A DNA stretch of 7,986 bases from JAOABV01 sp964473505 (GTDB taxonomy: Bacteria > Hydrothermota > Tepidihabitantia > Tepidihabitantales > CAIPLT01), in NCBI GenBank assembly GCA_964473505.1, contig CAYYPG010000088.1, positions 1-7,986 of the forward strand, in the 5' to 3' direction. Both the position numbers and the translations under genes were made by a program. Under the pieces are notes generated by a model, which searched no databases, was not told where the DNA came from, and worked only from the letters and a program-made list of their open reading frames with translations. Numbering within the stretch: the stretch's first letter is position 1; the number at the start of each line of letters is the position of its first letter. Below, one piece after another: positions 1 through 7,013 of the stretch.

Positions 1-295
1 CTCGCTGAATCATATAATGCATCCCCACATACACCTTCGATACTCTTTGCCTTTTCGCCTTTTTCTTTTGGAGGCTCAGTATCAATTAACTCTTTTATTC
101 GACCATCCCACTTAATACTTCCAGATTGGCTACAAAACTTATCTCAACACTGGCTAAATGCACTTTATTAGAACTCTGACAAAGTCAATATTGGTCCAGA
201 AGGCATGAAATGCAGCAGCATAACTGTTGGTTTTTTATTATGGAACCTGGTTTCTCTTGAGCATTTTTCAGAGTTTTCTTTATAACCAAAAACGG

Positions 296-380
296 GTTGT
301 CTTTATTCTTATTATATCGATATTCGTAAGACCTTTTCTTGCGCCGTGAGTAGGAAAGTTGTCTTTATTCTTCTTATATC
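296..380. repeat. 23-bp imperfect direct repeat, 62 bp apart
   Basis: Positions 296-318 and 358-380 share 23 bases with a single mismatch (A versus C at the sixteenth base). Both copies begin GTTGTCTTTATTCTT and end TTATATC. The 62-bp offset is not a multiple of three, so a duplication of this kind inside the minus-strand relic would shift its reading frame. The open frame ends just beyond the second copy, in the minus-strand reading direction. The similarity stops sharply at both ends of the 23-mer, so this is not a simple 62-bp tandem duplication of the whole unit. Confidence 0.7.
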
Positions 381-447
381 TCCACCGCGCAGCAGTATCA
401 ACTAAACTGCCCAGTTTTTTCCCTTCTTTGATTACCACTTGTATCCG

Positions 448-480
448 ATTAATAATCTTATTAATAATCTTAATAATCTT
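448..480. repeat. 12-bp tandem repeat (two full units plus a 9-bp partial)
   Basis: The unit ATTAATAATCTT occurs at 448-459 and 460-471, followed by the partial AATAATCTT at 472-480. On the minus strand it encodes the KIIKIINKIIN part of the helical segment in the 1-741 relic. It is in frame there, so it could be a slippage expansion of a four-residue periodic helix. It is a low-complexity AT-rich tract and nothing suggests a regulatory role. Confidence 0.65.
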
Positions 481-803
481 TTGGATCGTTTCATTAACTT
501 GATGGTCTATTTTCCTGATTAATCTCTTTATTACCTTCTCTGCTTCTCTCATCGCGATTTGTTTACGCTCAAGGAGTTTGAATACTTTCTGTTTGGTTGA
601 TTGTTCGAAACGTTTGTTTAAGTTATGAAAAGTACTTTCCAAACACCATATCAAAATTAGTTTTTTACCACAAGGGTACCATGAGAAATTAGGTGATACT
701 TGTTTTGGGGTATATAAAAGAAACCAAGAGTAAATGAATTAAAATGTTAAATCAAATAATAATAAATACGGCGCAAATCGTCATCTTAAAAATAAAATTT
801 TTC

Positions 804-831
804 TTGACATTTAACTTACAATTAGTAAAAA
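804..831 (+). promoter_or_regulatory. Putative sigma70-type promoter of ligA, giving a nearly leaderless mRNA
   Basis: A perfect TTGACA -35 hexamer lies at 804-809. After a 16-base spacer, TAAAAA at 826-831 is a weak -10 (four of six matches to TATAAT). AAAAAT at 827-832 with a 17-base spacer is an alternative. Either places transcription start at about 838-840, on the ligA ATG itself. There is no purine-rich ribosome site between 810 and 837, which fits a leaderless start. The -35 is convincing, the -10 is not, and such hexamers are common by chance in AT-rich DNA. Confidence 0.4.
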
Positions 832-837
832 TATTTT

Positions 838-2841
838 ATGACCAAGGCAGAAGTTCAAAAGGAGATCGAGCGTTTGCGACAAGAAATAAACTACCACAAT
901 TATCGGTATTATGTCCTAAACGACCCGGTGATTTCTGATTATGAATACGATATGCTCTTAAAGAGACTAATCAAATTGGAAAAACAATATCCGGATTTAA
1001 TCACCTTGGATTCACCGACCCAAAGAATTGGTGGCGAGCCTATTAAAGAATTTAAGCCGGTCACCCATTCTATTTTAATGCTTAGTCTTGATAATACCTA
1101 TTCGTATGAAGAATTAAAGGATTTTGATAAACGCATTCGCAAATCAGTTGTTGAGTTTAATTATATTGTTGAACAGAAAGTCGATGGCGTTGCGGTATCA
1201 TTAAAATATCTTGATGGAAAGTTCGTTCAAGGTGCCACTCGGGGAGATGGCACGACTGGAGATGATATTACTCAGAATTTAAGGACAATTAAATCAATTC
1301 CCTTACAATTAATTAACCCTCCAAAATCATTATTAAATCTTGAAGTGCGTGGTGAAGTTTATTTAACTAAAAAACAGTTTGAAATGCTTAATCGAGAACG
1401 AGAAGAAAATGGTGAGCCTTTATTTGCCAATCCACGAAATGCGGCTGCTGGAAGTCTCAAATTATTAGACCCGAAATTAGTGGCTGAAAGAAAACTCGAT
1501 ATCTTTGTTCACACTATACCTAAACCACCAGCCAAAGAATTTACTTCGGATTTTAAGACCCTCGAGGTCTTAAAAAAAGTCGGTTTTAAGGTAATCCCCC
1601 ATTCGGACTTATTGAGTTCAATCGATGAAGTAATTGACTATTGTGAAGCCTGGCAAGAAAAACGACACGAATTACCTTATGAAGTTGATGGTATGGTAGT
1701 TAAAATTGATGAATACGCAGTTCGAGAGAAATTAGGTGAGACCATTAAAAGTCCCCGTTGGGCAGTTGCTTATAAATATCCCCCCAAACAAGCAACAACT
1801 AAAATTCTTAATATTATGTTCAGCGTTGGTCGAACTGGGGTTGTCACTCCGGTTGCTGAAATGGAACCGGTTTTTCTTTCAGGTTCGACTATTTCCCGGT
1901 CAACGCTACATAATTTCGATGAGATTAAAAGAAAAGATATTCGTGTTGGCGATACTGTAATTATTGAAAAAGCCGGTGAAGTTATTCCCCAGGTCGTCAA
2001 AGTCATTGCTGACAAGCGAACCGGTAAAGAAAAACCAGTAATTCCTCCGACAAAATGCCCAATTTGTCAGAGCCACTTAGTTCGCGAAGCCGATGAAGTT
2101 GCTTTACGCTGTGTCAATGCATCATGTCCTGCACAGATTAAAGGCAGACTACTCCACTTTGCTTCTCGGTCGGCAATGGATATTGAAGGTTTAGGTACGG
2201 CAATGGTCGAGATGTTAGTTGACCAAAATCTGGTAAAAGATTTCGCTGACTTGTATGCTCTCAAGTTTGATGACATCATTAAATTAGAACGGATGGGTGA
2301 AAAATCAACTCAAAATCTCCTTACGGCGATTGAAAATAGTAAAAACCGACCTTATTTCCGGGTACTTTATGCTTTAGGAATAAGACATGTCGGAATCCAT
2401 ACCGCCCGAGTATTAGTCTCCGCATTTTCTTCGATTGATAAATTAAGAAATGCATCGAAAGAAAAAATTGCTCAGGTCATGGGAATTGGGCCAGTTGTCG
2501 CCGAAAGTATTGTCAATTTCTTTCGCGATAAAGAAAATATTCGTTTGATTGAACGGTTAAAAAAAATTGGCTTAAAATTTTCTGAAGAACCCGTGGTTAA
2601 AGATATAAAACCATTATTCGGAAAAACATTTGTCTTGACCGGCACGCTGAAAAATTATACTCGAGAACAAGCCAGTGAAATTATTATTAGCCTCGGCGGC
2701 AATGTTTCACCCTCGGTCTCGAAAAAAACCGATTATGTTTTAGTTGGTGATAAACCCGGTTCAAAATATGATAAGGCAAAGGCTCTGGGAATTAGAATAA
2801 TCTCCGAAGATGAATTTATGAGAATGATAAGAACGAAATAA
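838..2841 (+). CDS. ligA: NAD+-dependent DNA ligase LigA
   Basis: Seals 3'-OH/5'-phosphate nicks in duplex DNA during lagging-strand synthesis and repair, using NAD+ as adenyl donor; cytoplasmic. The 667 residues match the usual bacterial length (about 670). Domains in order: NAD+-binding Ia region (about 1-65, with YYVLNDPVISDYEYD near 24-38); nucleotidyltransferase core with adenylated lysine K114 in KVDG 114-117, E112, E173, NPRNAAAGSLK (198-208), YEVDGMVVK (281-289) and K313; OB fold (about 320-400) with GRTGVVTPVAE; four-cysteine zinc site at C407, C410, C425 and C430; helix-hairpin-helix repeats (about 440-580); and a C-terminal BRCT domain (about 592-667, starting LFGKTFVLTGTL). All key residues are present. 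The ATG at 838 gives the standard N-terminus, although no Shine-Dalgarno sequence precedes it. The stop codon overlaps the pcm start by one base, implying an operon. Codon and base use look like those of the neighbours. Confidence 0.98.
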   Translation: MTKAEVQKEIERLRQEINYHNYRYYVLNDPVISDYEYDMLLKRLIKLEKQYPDLITLDSPTQRIGGEPIKEFKPVTHSILMLSLDNTYSYEELKDFDKRIRKSVVEFNYIVEQKVDGVAVSLKYLDGKFVQGATRGDGTTGDDITQNLRTIKSIPLQLINPPKSLLNLEVRGEVYLTKKQFEMLNREREENGEPLFANPRNAAAGSLKLLDPKLVAERKLDIFVHTIPKPPAKEFTSDFKTLEVLKKVGFKVIPHSDLLSSIDEVIDYCEAWQEKRHELPYEVDGMVVKIDEYAVREKLGETIKSPRWAVAYKYPPKQATTKILNIMFSVGRTGVVTPVAEMEPVFLSGSTISRSTLHNFDEIKRKDIRVGDTVIIEKAGEVIPQVVKVIADKRTGKEKPVIPPTKCPICQSHLVREADEVALRCVNASCPAQIKGRLLHFASRSAMDIEGLGTAMVEMLVDQNLVKDFADLYALKFDDIIKLERMGEKSTQNLLTAIENSKNRPYFRVLYALGIRHVGIHTARVLVSAFSSIDKLRNASKEKIAQVMGIGPVVAESIVNFFRDKENIRLIERLKKIGLKFSEEPVVKDIKPLFGKTFVLTGTLKNYTREQASEIIISLGGNVSPSVSKKTDYVLVGDKPGSKYDKAKALGIRIISEDEFMRMIRTK

Positions 2842-3554
2842 TGAAACATTGCAATTTGTTGATATTTCTATTATGCTTTAATGTTATTATGTGTAATGGC
2901 GGAAAAAAAGATTATTACGCAATTTTAAGAAAGTCAATGGTTAACTCCCAAATTAAAGCGCGTGGAGTTACTGACAAAAGAGTATTAAAAGTTTTAGAAA
3001 AAGTTCCTCGACACCTTTTTGTCCCTGATGATTTACAATCTGAAGCATATAATGATTATCCCTTACCGATTGGTGAAGGCCAAACAATTTCTCAACCCTA
3101 TATCGTTGCCCGAATGACCGAACTGGCAGAATTAAAAGGTGACGAAAAAGTTTTAGAAATTGGCACAGGTTCAGGTTATCAGGCTGCAATACTTTCTTTA
3201 TTATGTAAAGAGGTCTATTCCATAGAAATCATTGAATCTTTAGCTAAATCGGCGGAAAAACGATTGAAAGAACTAAATTATAAAAATGTCTTTGTTCGCC
3301 ACGGCGATGGTTATTTAGGTTGGACTGAAGTCGCACCATTTGATGTCATTCTAATAACTTGTGCTCCGCCTTATTTACCTGATTCGTTGATAAGACAATT
3401 AAAAGTGGGTGGTCGAATTGTTGTTCCTATGGGCAAAGAATATGAAACTCAAATTCTAACTGTTTTTCTAAAAAAGAATGGCGAATTGATTAAAACCGAA
3501 TATGAACCTGTGCGATTTGTGCCGATGAAAGGTAAGATTGAACAATCAAAATGA
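2841..3554 (+). CDS. pcm: Protein-L-isoaspartate O-methyltransferase with a signal-like N-terminus
   Basis: SAM-dependent methylation of L-isoaspartyl residues, the first step in repairing spontaneously damaged Asn/Asp sites in proteins. The 237 residues contain the family signatures: MVNSQIKARGVTDKRVL (33-49), VPRHLFVP (55-62), PLPIGEGQTISQPYIVARM (74-92), SAM motif I VLEIGTGSGYQA (104-115), HGDGYLGW (154-161), PFDVILIT (166-173), LKVGGRIVVPMG (187-198) and VRFVP (224-228). A typical cytoplasmic Pcm begins near residue 33. Here about 32 extra residues include a hydrophobic run (5-16, LLIFLLCFNVIM) before C17, like a signal peptide or an imperfect lipobox (V-I-M-C, with an unusual Met before Cys). 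The ATG at 2841 overlaps the ligA stop (TAATG), which favours coupled translation from this start. The internal ATG at 2937 would give a 205-residue cytoplasmic enzyme and cannot be excluded. No Shine-Dalgarno sequence is seen before either start. Export is inference; the catalytic family is secure. Confidence 0.93.
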   Translation: MKHCNLLIFLLCFNVIMCNGGKKDYYAILRKSMVNSQIKARGVTDKRVLKVLEKVPRHLFVPDDLQSEAYNDYPLPIGEGQTISQPYIVARMTELAELKGDEKVLEIGTGSGYQAAILSLLCKEVYSIEIIESLAKSAEKRLKELNYKNVFVRHGDGYLGWTEVAPFDVILITCAPPYLPDSLIRQLKVGGRIVVPMGKEYETQILTVFLKKNGELIKTEYEPVRFVPMKGKIEQSK

Positions 3555-3667
3555 TTTTCCCAACTAATCTTGTCTGGACAATACATCAGTTTAGAATTTT
3601 ACATTTTAGATAATCATTTTAATTTTATATTTTGCCTTAAGTCAACCATTATTAATTTGTGTCAATA

Positions 3668-3673
3668 TATAGT
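3668..3673 (+). promoter_or_regulatory. Weak -10 candidate upstream of recG
   Basis: TATAGT (five of six matches to TATAAT) lies 23 bases before the recG ATG, so transcription would start about 17 bases upstream of it. No TTGACA-like hexamer is present 16-18 bases further up, and the rest of the 3555-3696 gap is AT-rich without a clear hairpin terminator for ligA-pcm. recG may therefore have its own promoter or be read through from the upstream operon. Confidence 0.2.
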
Positions 3674-3696
3674 GAAACCGACGCAACTTACTCTTG

Positions 3697-5829
3697 ATGT
3701 TTAAATCCAACATTCAGGCTGAAGTTCAATATCTTAAAGGAATTGGTCCTAAAAGAGCCCAATATCTCAAAAGAATTGGTGTCGAAACAATTGAAGACTT
3801 TCTCTTCTTAGTACCGAGAAGATATATTGACCGTTCGCAAATCCAAAAAATCAAGGATTTAAAATATAAAGTTGATTCGGTAATTATGGGGAAAATCATT
3901 GCTTGCGGAACCAAAAAGACTAGAAATAAAGGCGAAGTTGTGAGAATCATGGTAAACGATAATACAGGGATGATAGAATGTATATGGTTCAATCGACCTG
4001 ATTTAAAAAATAACTTCAAGGTGAATCAAAAAATCATTGTCTCAGGCACAGTAAATTATTATACTCGCAAACAGATGGTAAATCCCCATTATCAGATATT
4101 ATCCGAAGAATTTGTTAAGAAAGACAAAACTTCTTCTGATTATTGTGACCTAAATAATATCTCTTCTGATTCAATTTCATTATATGCGGTAGGTATAATT
4201 CCGGTATACCCCCTGACTGAAGGTCTTTCCATCTGGGAAATCCGCCGACCGATGAAATATGCCATTGACAACTATTTAAAATATATAGATGAAACGCTAC
4301 CAGCTAAAATCCTTAAAAAATATTCTTTTCCCGACATCAAACAGGCAATAAAGAATATTCATTTTCCTAATACCATTGCCCAAGCGGAAAAAGCCAAGGA
4401 ACGATTAATCTATGAAGAATTCTTTTATCTGGAATTACTTTTAGGCTTACGCAAGTTAAACACAATTCAACAAAAAAAAGGATATACTTTAATTGAACAA
4501 GCAACTTACACAAAAAGATTATTAAATCTCTTACCGTTTGAACTTACTGACAGCCAAAAGAAAGTTCTATCCGAAATAAAAAATGATATGGCGAAACCAA
4601 CGCCCATGAACCGATTGCTTCAAGGTGATGTCGGTTCTGGCAAGACGGTGATTGCTATCTACGCAATGTTAATTGCAATTGAAAATGGGTTTCAATCAGC
4701 AATGATGGCTCCAACGGAAATTTTAGCGGAACAGCATTATTTGGTTTGGTACGAACGCTTAACCAAGATTGGCGTCAAAACTTGCCTTTTGACCGGAAGC
4801 ACTAAACCAAAAGAAAAAAGACGATTAGCCCAAGCGATTGAACAAGGGATGATTGATTTAGTTTTTGGTACCCACGCTTTGATTGAACAAAATATTAAAT
4901 TCAAACGATTAGGTTTAGCGGTAATCGATGAGCAGCATCGTTTTGGCGTGATGCAAAGAGCGGCTTTAATCAACAAGGGAGTTAATCCTGATTTCTTGGT
5001 AATGACTGCTACCCCAATTCCCCGAACGCTACAAATGACTCTTTATGGTGATTTAGATATCTCAATTTTATCCGAAAAACCGCCAGGCAGAAAAAAAACT
5101 ATTACGCGGCTCGTGACGGAAAAAGAACGACCTTCAATATATAATTTTATTCAAACCAAACTCGATGAAGGCAGACAAGTTTATATTGTTTGCCCGTTAA
5201 TTGAAGAATCCGAGAAACTTGACCTTAAAGCGGCAATTAAGACCTACGAGGAAATTCAAAAAGCTTTTCCTTCTCATCGGATTGGATTAGTGCACGGAAG
5301 ATTAAAAAGTTCTGAGCGGATAAAACTTATGGAGCAATTTCGTAGACATGAACTTGATATTTTAGTAACGACCACAGTCATTGAAGTTGGAGTTGATATT
5401 CCTAATGCGACCGTGATGGTAATCGAACATCCGGAACGTTTTGGTTTGGCTCAACTTCATCAATTACGGGGACGGATTGGTCGCGGTAGTGAAACTTCCT
5501 ATTGTATTTTGATTACTTCGGGTTCAAAATACTCGCCGGCTTTTGAACGGCTAAGATTTTTCCAAACCAACGATGATGGTTTTCTTTTGGCTGAAAAAGA
5601 TTTAGAACTCCGCGGACCTGGAGAAATTTTAGGCACAAGACAACATGGATTACCTGATTTAAAAATCGCTGATTTACAAAGAGACCGACATTTACTATTT
5701 AAAGCACGCGACGATGCCTTTGCCTTAATCAAAGAAGATAACACTTTTGCCATGCCAGAAAACCAGATTATTAAGATGACACTAAATAAAAAATACCAGG
5801 GACGAGTTGAATTACTAAGAGTAGGCTAA
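3697..5829 (+). CDS. recG: ATP-dependent DNA helicase RecG
   Basis: Superfamily 2 double-strand DNA translocase that regresses stalled replication forks and processes Holliday junctions and D-loops; cytoplasmic. From the ATG at 3697 it is 710 residues, within the usual 680-780; the TTG immediately before it (3694) would add one residue. Domains: N-terminal helix-hairpin-helix-like start with VQYLKGIGPKRAQYL (about 10-24); OB-fold wedge that binds the fork (about 55-150); helicase lobe 1 with Walker A GDVGSGKT (about 310-317), DEQH box in DEQHRFGV (about 411-418) and motif III TATPIPRTL (about 438-446); lobe 2 with VHGRLKSSER (about 532-541), TTVIEVGVDIPNATVMV (about 559-575) and motif VI QLHQLRGRIGRG (about 586-597); and the RecG-specific C-terminal signature ELRGPGEILGTRQHGLPDL (about 637-655). 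All motifs are intact. It stands alone, 142 bases after pcm and 124 before the next gene. No Shine-Dalgarno sequence is visible. Confidence 0.97.
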   Translation: MFKSNIQAEVQYLKGIGPKRAQYLKRIGVETIEDFLFLVPRRYIDRSQIQKIKDLKYKVDSVIMGKIIACGTKKTRNKGEVVRIMVNDNTGMIECIWFNRPDLKNNFKVNQKIIVSGTVNYYTRKQMVNPHYQILSEEFVKKDKTSSDYCDLNNISSDSISLYAVGIIPVYPLTEGLSIWEIRRPMKYAIDNYLKYIDETLPAKILKKYSFPDIKQAIKNIHFPNTIAQAEKAKERLIYEEFFYLELLLGLRKLNTIQQKKGYTLIEQATYTKRLLNLLPFELTDSQKKVLSEIKNDMAKPTPMNRLLQGDVGSGKTVIAIYAMLIAIENGFQSAMMAPTEILAEQHYLVWYERLTKIGVKTCLLTGSTKPKEKRRLAQAIEQGMIDLVFGTHALIEQNIKFKRLGLAVIDEQHRFGVMQRAALINKGVNPDFLVMTATPIPRTLQMTLYGDLDISILSEKPPGRKKTITRLVTEKERPSIYNFIQTKLDEGRQVYIVCPLIEESEKLDLKAAIKTYEEIQKAFPSHRIGLVHGRLKSSERIKLMEQFRRHELDILVTTTVIEVGVDIPNATVMVIEHPERFGLAQLHQLRGRIGRGSETSYCILITSGSKYSPAFERLRFFQTNDDGFLLAEKDLELRGPGEILGTRQHGLPDLKIADLQRDRHLLFKARDDAFALIKEDNTFAMPENQIIKMTLNKKYQGRVELLRVG

Positions 5830-5953
5830 AAAGAAATTATATAGCGATCAACTTAATAAACCACCTTAGATGAAAAAGATTACTAATAACAATTTAAATC
5901 ATACAAGTCTTCATCTCCGCCTATACAAGTAAGCCCAATAAAAAAGCAAAAAT

Positions 5954-6979
5954 ATGAAATGTCAAAAAATCAAATATCTGTTAAATCGAAATAAAATATT
6001 TAAATGTTTAGTTTTTTGTTTTTGTTTTTTAGTTATAAGTTGTTCCCTGCCTCTACCATCGACGATTGGCGGACTTCGCGATATTATTCTATTAACTGAC
6101 CATAAAGAAGAAATCGAAACCATTGTCAAAGAAATTCTCCAAAGATATATCTATACAGTTCAACCAGAAGAAGAATTTATTGTTCGTTACCGACCTTTGT
6201 CGCGACTGCCTGATTTTATTAAGTTTCGTTTCTTATTTATCGTTGGAACTATTGATGAAGAACCAATACAGACAATATTAGATGTTCATACAAAAAAGAT
6301 TGAAATGGATACAATGGGACTTTATGCCTTTGCTGACTTATGGGTTGAAAATCAAAAAGTATTAGTCTTTGCTGTTAAGTCCAAAGAATTTCTACATTCC
6401 GGGTTAAGACGCTATGGGCCAAGGATTCGTAAGACGTTTCAGGAATATCTATTAAACCATATGAGCAAAATCACCTATGAGCAAGGCTATGATAAAAAAC
6501 TGACTCAACTGCTCTCAAATAAATATCAGTTTAATCTCAAAGTGCCCAAACGCTTTCGAATTATTACAAAATACGAGAATGAAAATTTCCTGTATCTTGT
6601 TTCCCATAATCCTGACCGAAGTATTTTTATTTATACTTCAACTGAAATTCTAAATTTGACACCGGAAATATTAATTAGTCTTCGAGATAGTTTGACTGCT
6701 AAATATTATGAAGGTGATTTTGTCTATAAACCATATACTCGGGCTGAAACAACTCTCTTTAATAATATTTGGGCAATAAAATTAATCGGTGTTTGGCAAA
6801 ATAATAAACTGACTGCAGGTGGTCCATTTATTTCTTATGGCTTTAATTATAATAACCGATTCTATTTTATTGACGGAATGGTCTTTCATCCCGGAAAGAA
6901 AAAATTAGATAATCTTAATCAACTCAATGCCATCCTCCATACCTTTAATGTTTCCTGTAAGGAAAATACAAATCGCTAA
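5954..6979 (+). CDS. DUF4837-like lipoprotein of unknown function
   Basis: The 341-residue protein has a lipoprotein signal peptide: a basic N-region (K/R within residues 2-17), a hydrophobic core LVFCFCFLVIS (19-29) and the lipobox V-I-S-C with C30 as the predicted lipidated cysteine. The mature protein begins SLPLPSTIGGLRDIILLTD. The C-terminal part contains TLFNNIWAIKLIGVWQ, then AGGPFISYGFN, then YFIDGMVFHPGKKKLDNLNQLNAILHTF. From memory this resembles DUF4837 lipoproteins of Bacteroidota, which share a G-W, GGPF, Y-x-x-D/E-G-x-V-x-x-P and Q-L-x-A-I-L-x-T-F pattern near the C-terminus. No catalytic motif is evident and the function is unknown; an envelope location is inferred from the lipobox. 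The ATG at 5954 sets the signal peptide correctly. No Shine-Dalgarno sequence and no convincing promoter appear in the 124-base gap after recG, so cotranscription with recG is possible. It faces the minus-strand tRNA across a long convergent gap. Confidence 0.75.
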   Translation: MKCQKIKYLLNRNKIFKCLVFCFCFLVISCSLPLPSTIGGLRDIILLTDHKEEIETIVKEILQRYIYTVQPEEEFIVRYRPLSRLPDFIKFRFLFIVGTIDEEPIQTILDVHTKKIEMDTMGLYAFADLWVENQKVLVFAVKSKEFLHSGLRRYGPRIRKTFQEYLLNHMSKITYEQGYDKKLTQLLSNKYQFNLKVPKRFRIITKYENENFLYLVSHNPDRSIFIYTSTEILNLTPEILISLRDSLTAKYYEGDFVYKPYTRAETTLFNNIWAIKLIGVWQNNKLTAGGPFISYGFNYNNRFYFIDGMVFHPGKKKLDNLNQLNAILHTFNVSCKENTNR

Positions 6980-7013
6980 TTTTCAATCTCAATTTCTTCA
7001 TTAGACTGAAAAT
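6979..7013 (+). terminator. Possible weak hairpin at the end of the lipoprotein gene
   Basis: ATTTTCAATCT (6979-6989) can pair with AGACTGAAAAT (7003-7013), giving ten pairs and one A-C mismatch around a 13-base loop. It begins on the last base of the stop codon. It is AT-rich and lacks a following T-run, so it is a poor intrinsic terminator. A second small inverted repeat, CGGTGA (7033-7038) with TCACCG (7062-7067), lies just downstream. Confidence 0.2.

Larger units (their letters stand above)
1..741 (-). pseudogene. Decayed coding region, probably a DDE transposase relic (runs off the window edge)
   Basis: Read on the minus strand, one frame is open from about 741 down to 280. It encodes a lysine-rich, helical, coiled-coil-like stretch (for example KVIKRLIRKIDHQ and INRIQVVIKEGKKLG) followed by DTAARWRYKKNKDN. 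In another frame, 299 down to 1, the sequence continues with fragments such as ETRFHNKKPT, stops near 146-175, and then an open run from 143 to the window edge: WDGRIKELIDTEPP, then EGVCGDALYDSA. The order, basic helical region then D-G-R then G-D-A-x-Y-D-S, resembles DDE transposases of the IS4/IS1182 type, where the second catalytic aspartate sits in a DxxYDS-like motif. The frame change and stops indicate a broken gene. A TTG start at 652-654 could give a 124-residue product, but it has no Shine-Dalgarno sequence and I doubt it is a real gene. No terminal inverted repeats were found. Family assignment is inference from short motifs. Confidence 0.35.

Noticed and set aside
744..938. Open frame with an ATG at 744 overlapping the start of ligA
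   Set aside because: Its second half is ligA sequence read in another frame and its first half is AT-rich, low-complexity leader; no family resemblance and no ribosome site.
1736..2279. Plus and minus open frames inside ligA
   Set aside because: They are out-of-frame shadows of a fully conserved ligA with intact catalytic and zinc residues.
3726..5753. Minus-strand open frames inside recG
   Set aside because: All lie opposite conserved helicase motifs and have no recognisable features of their own.
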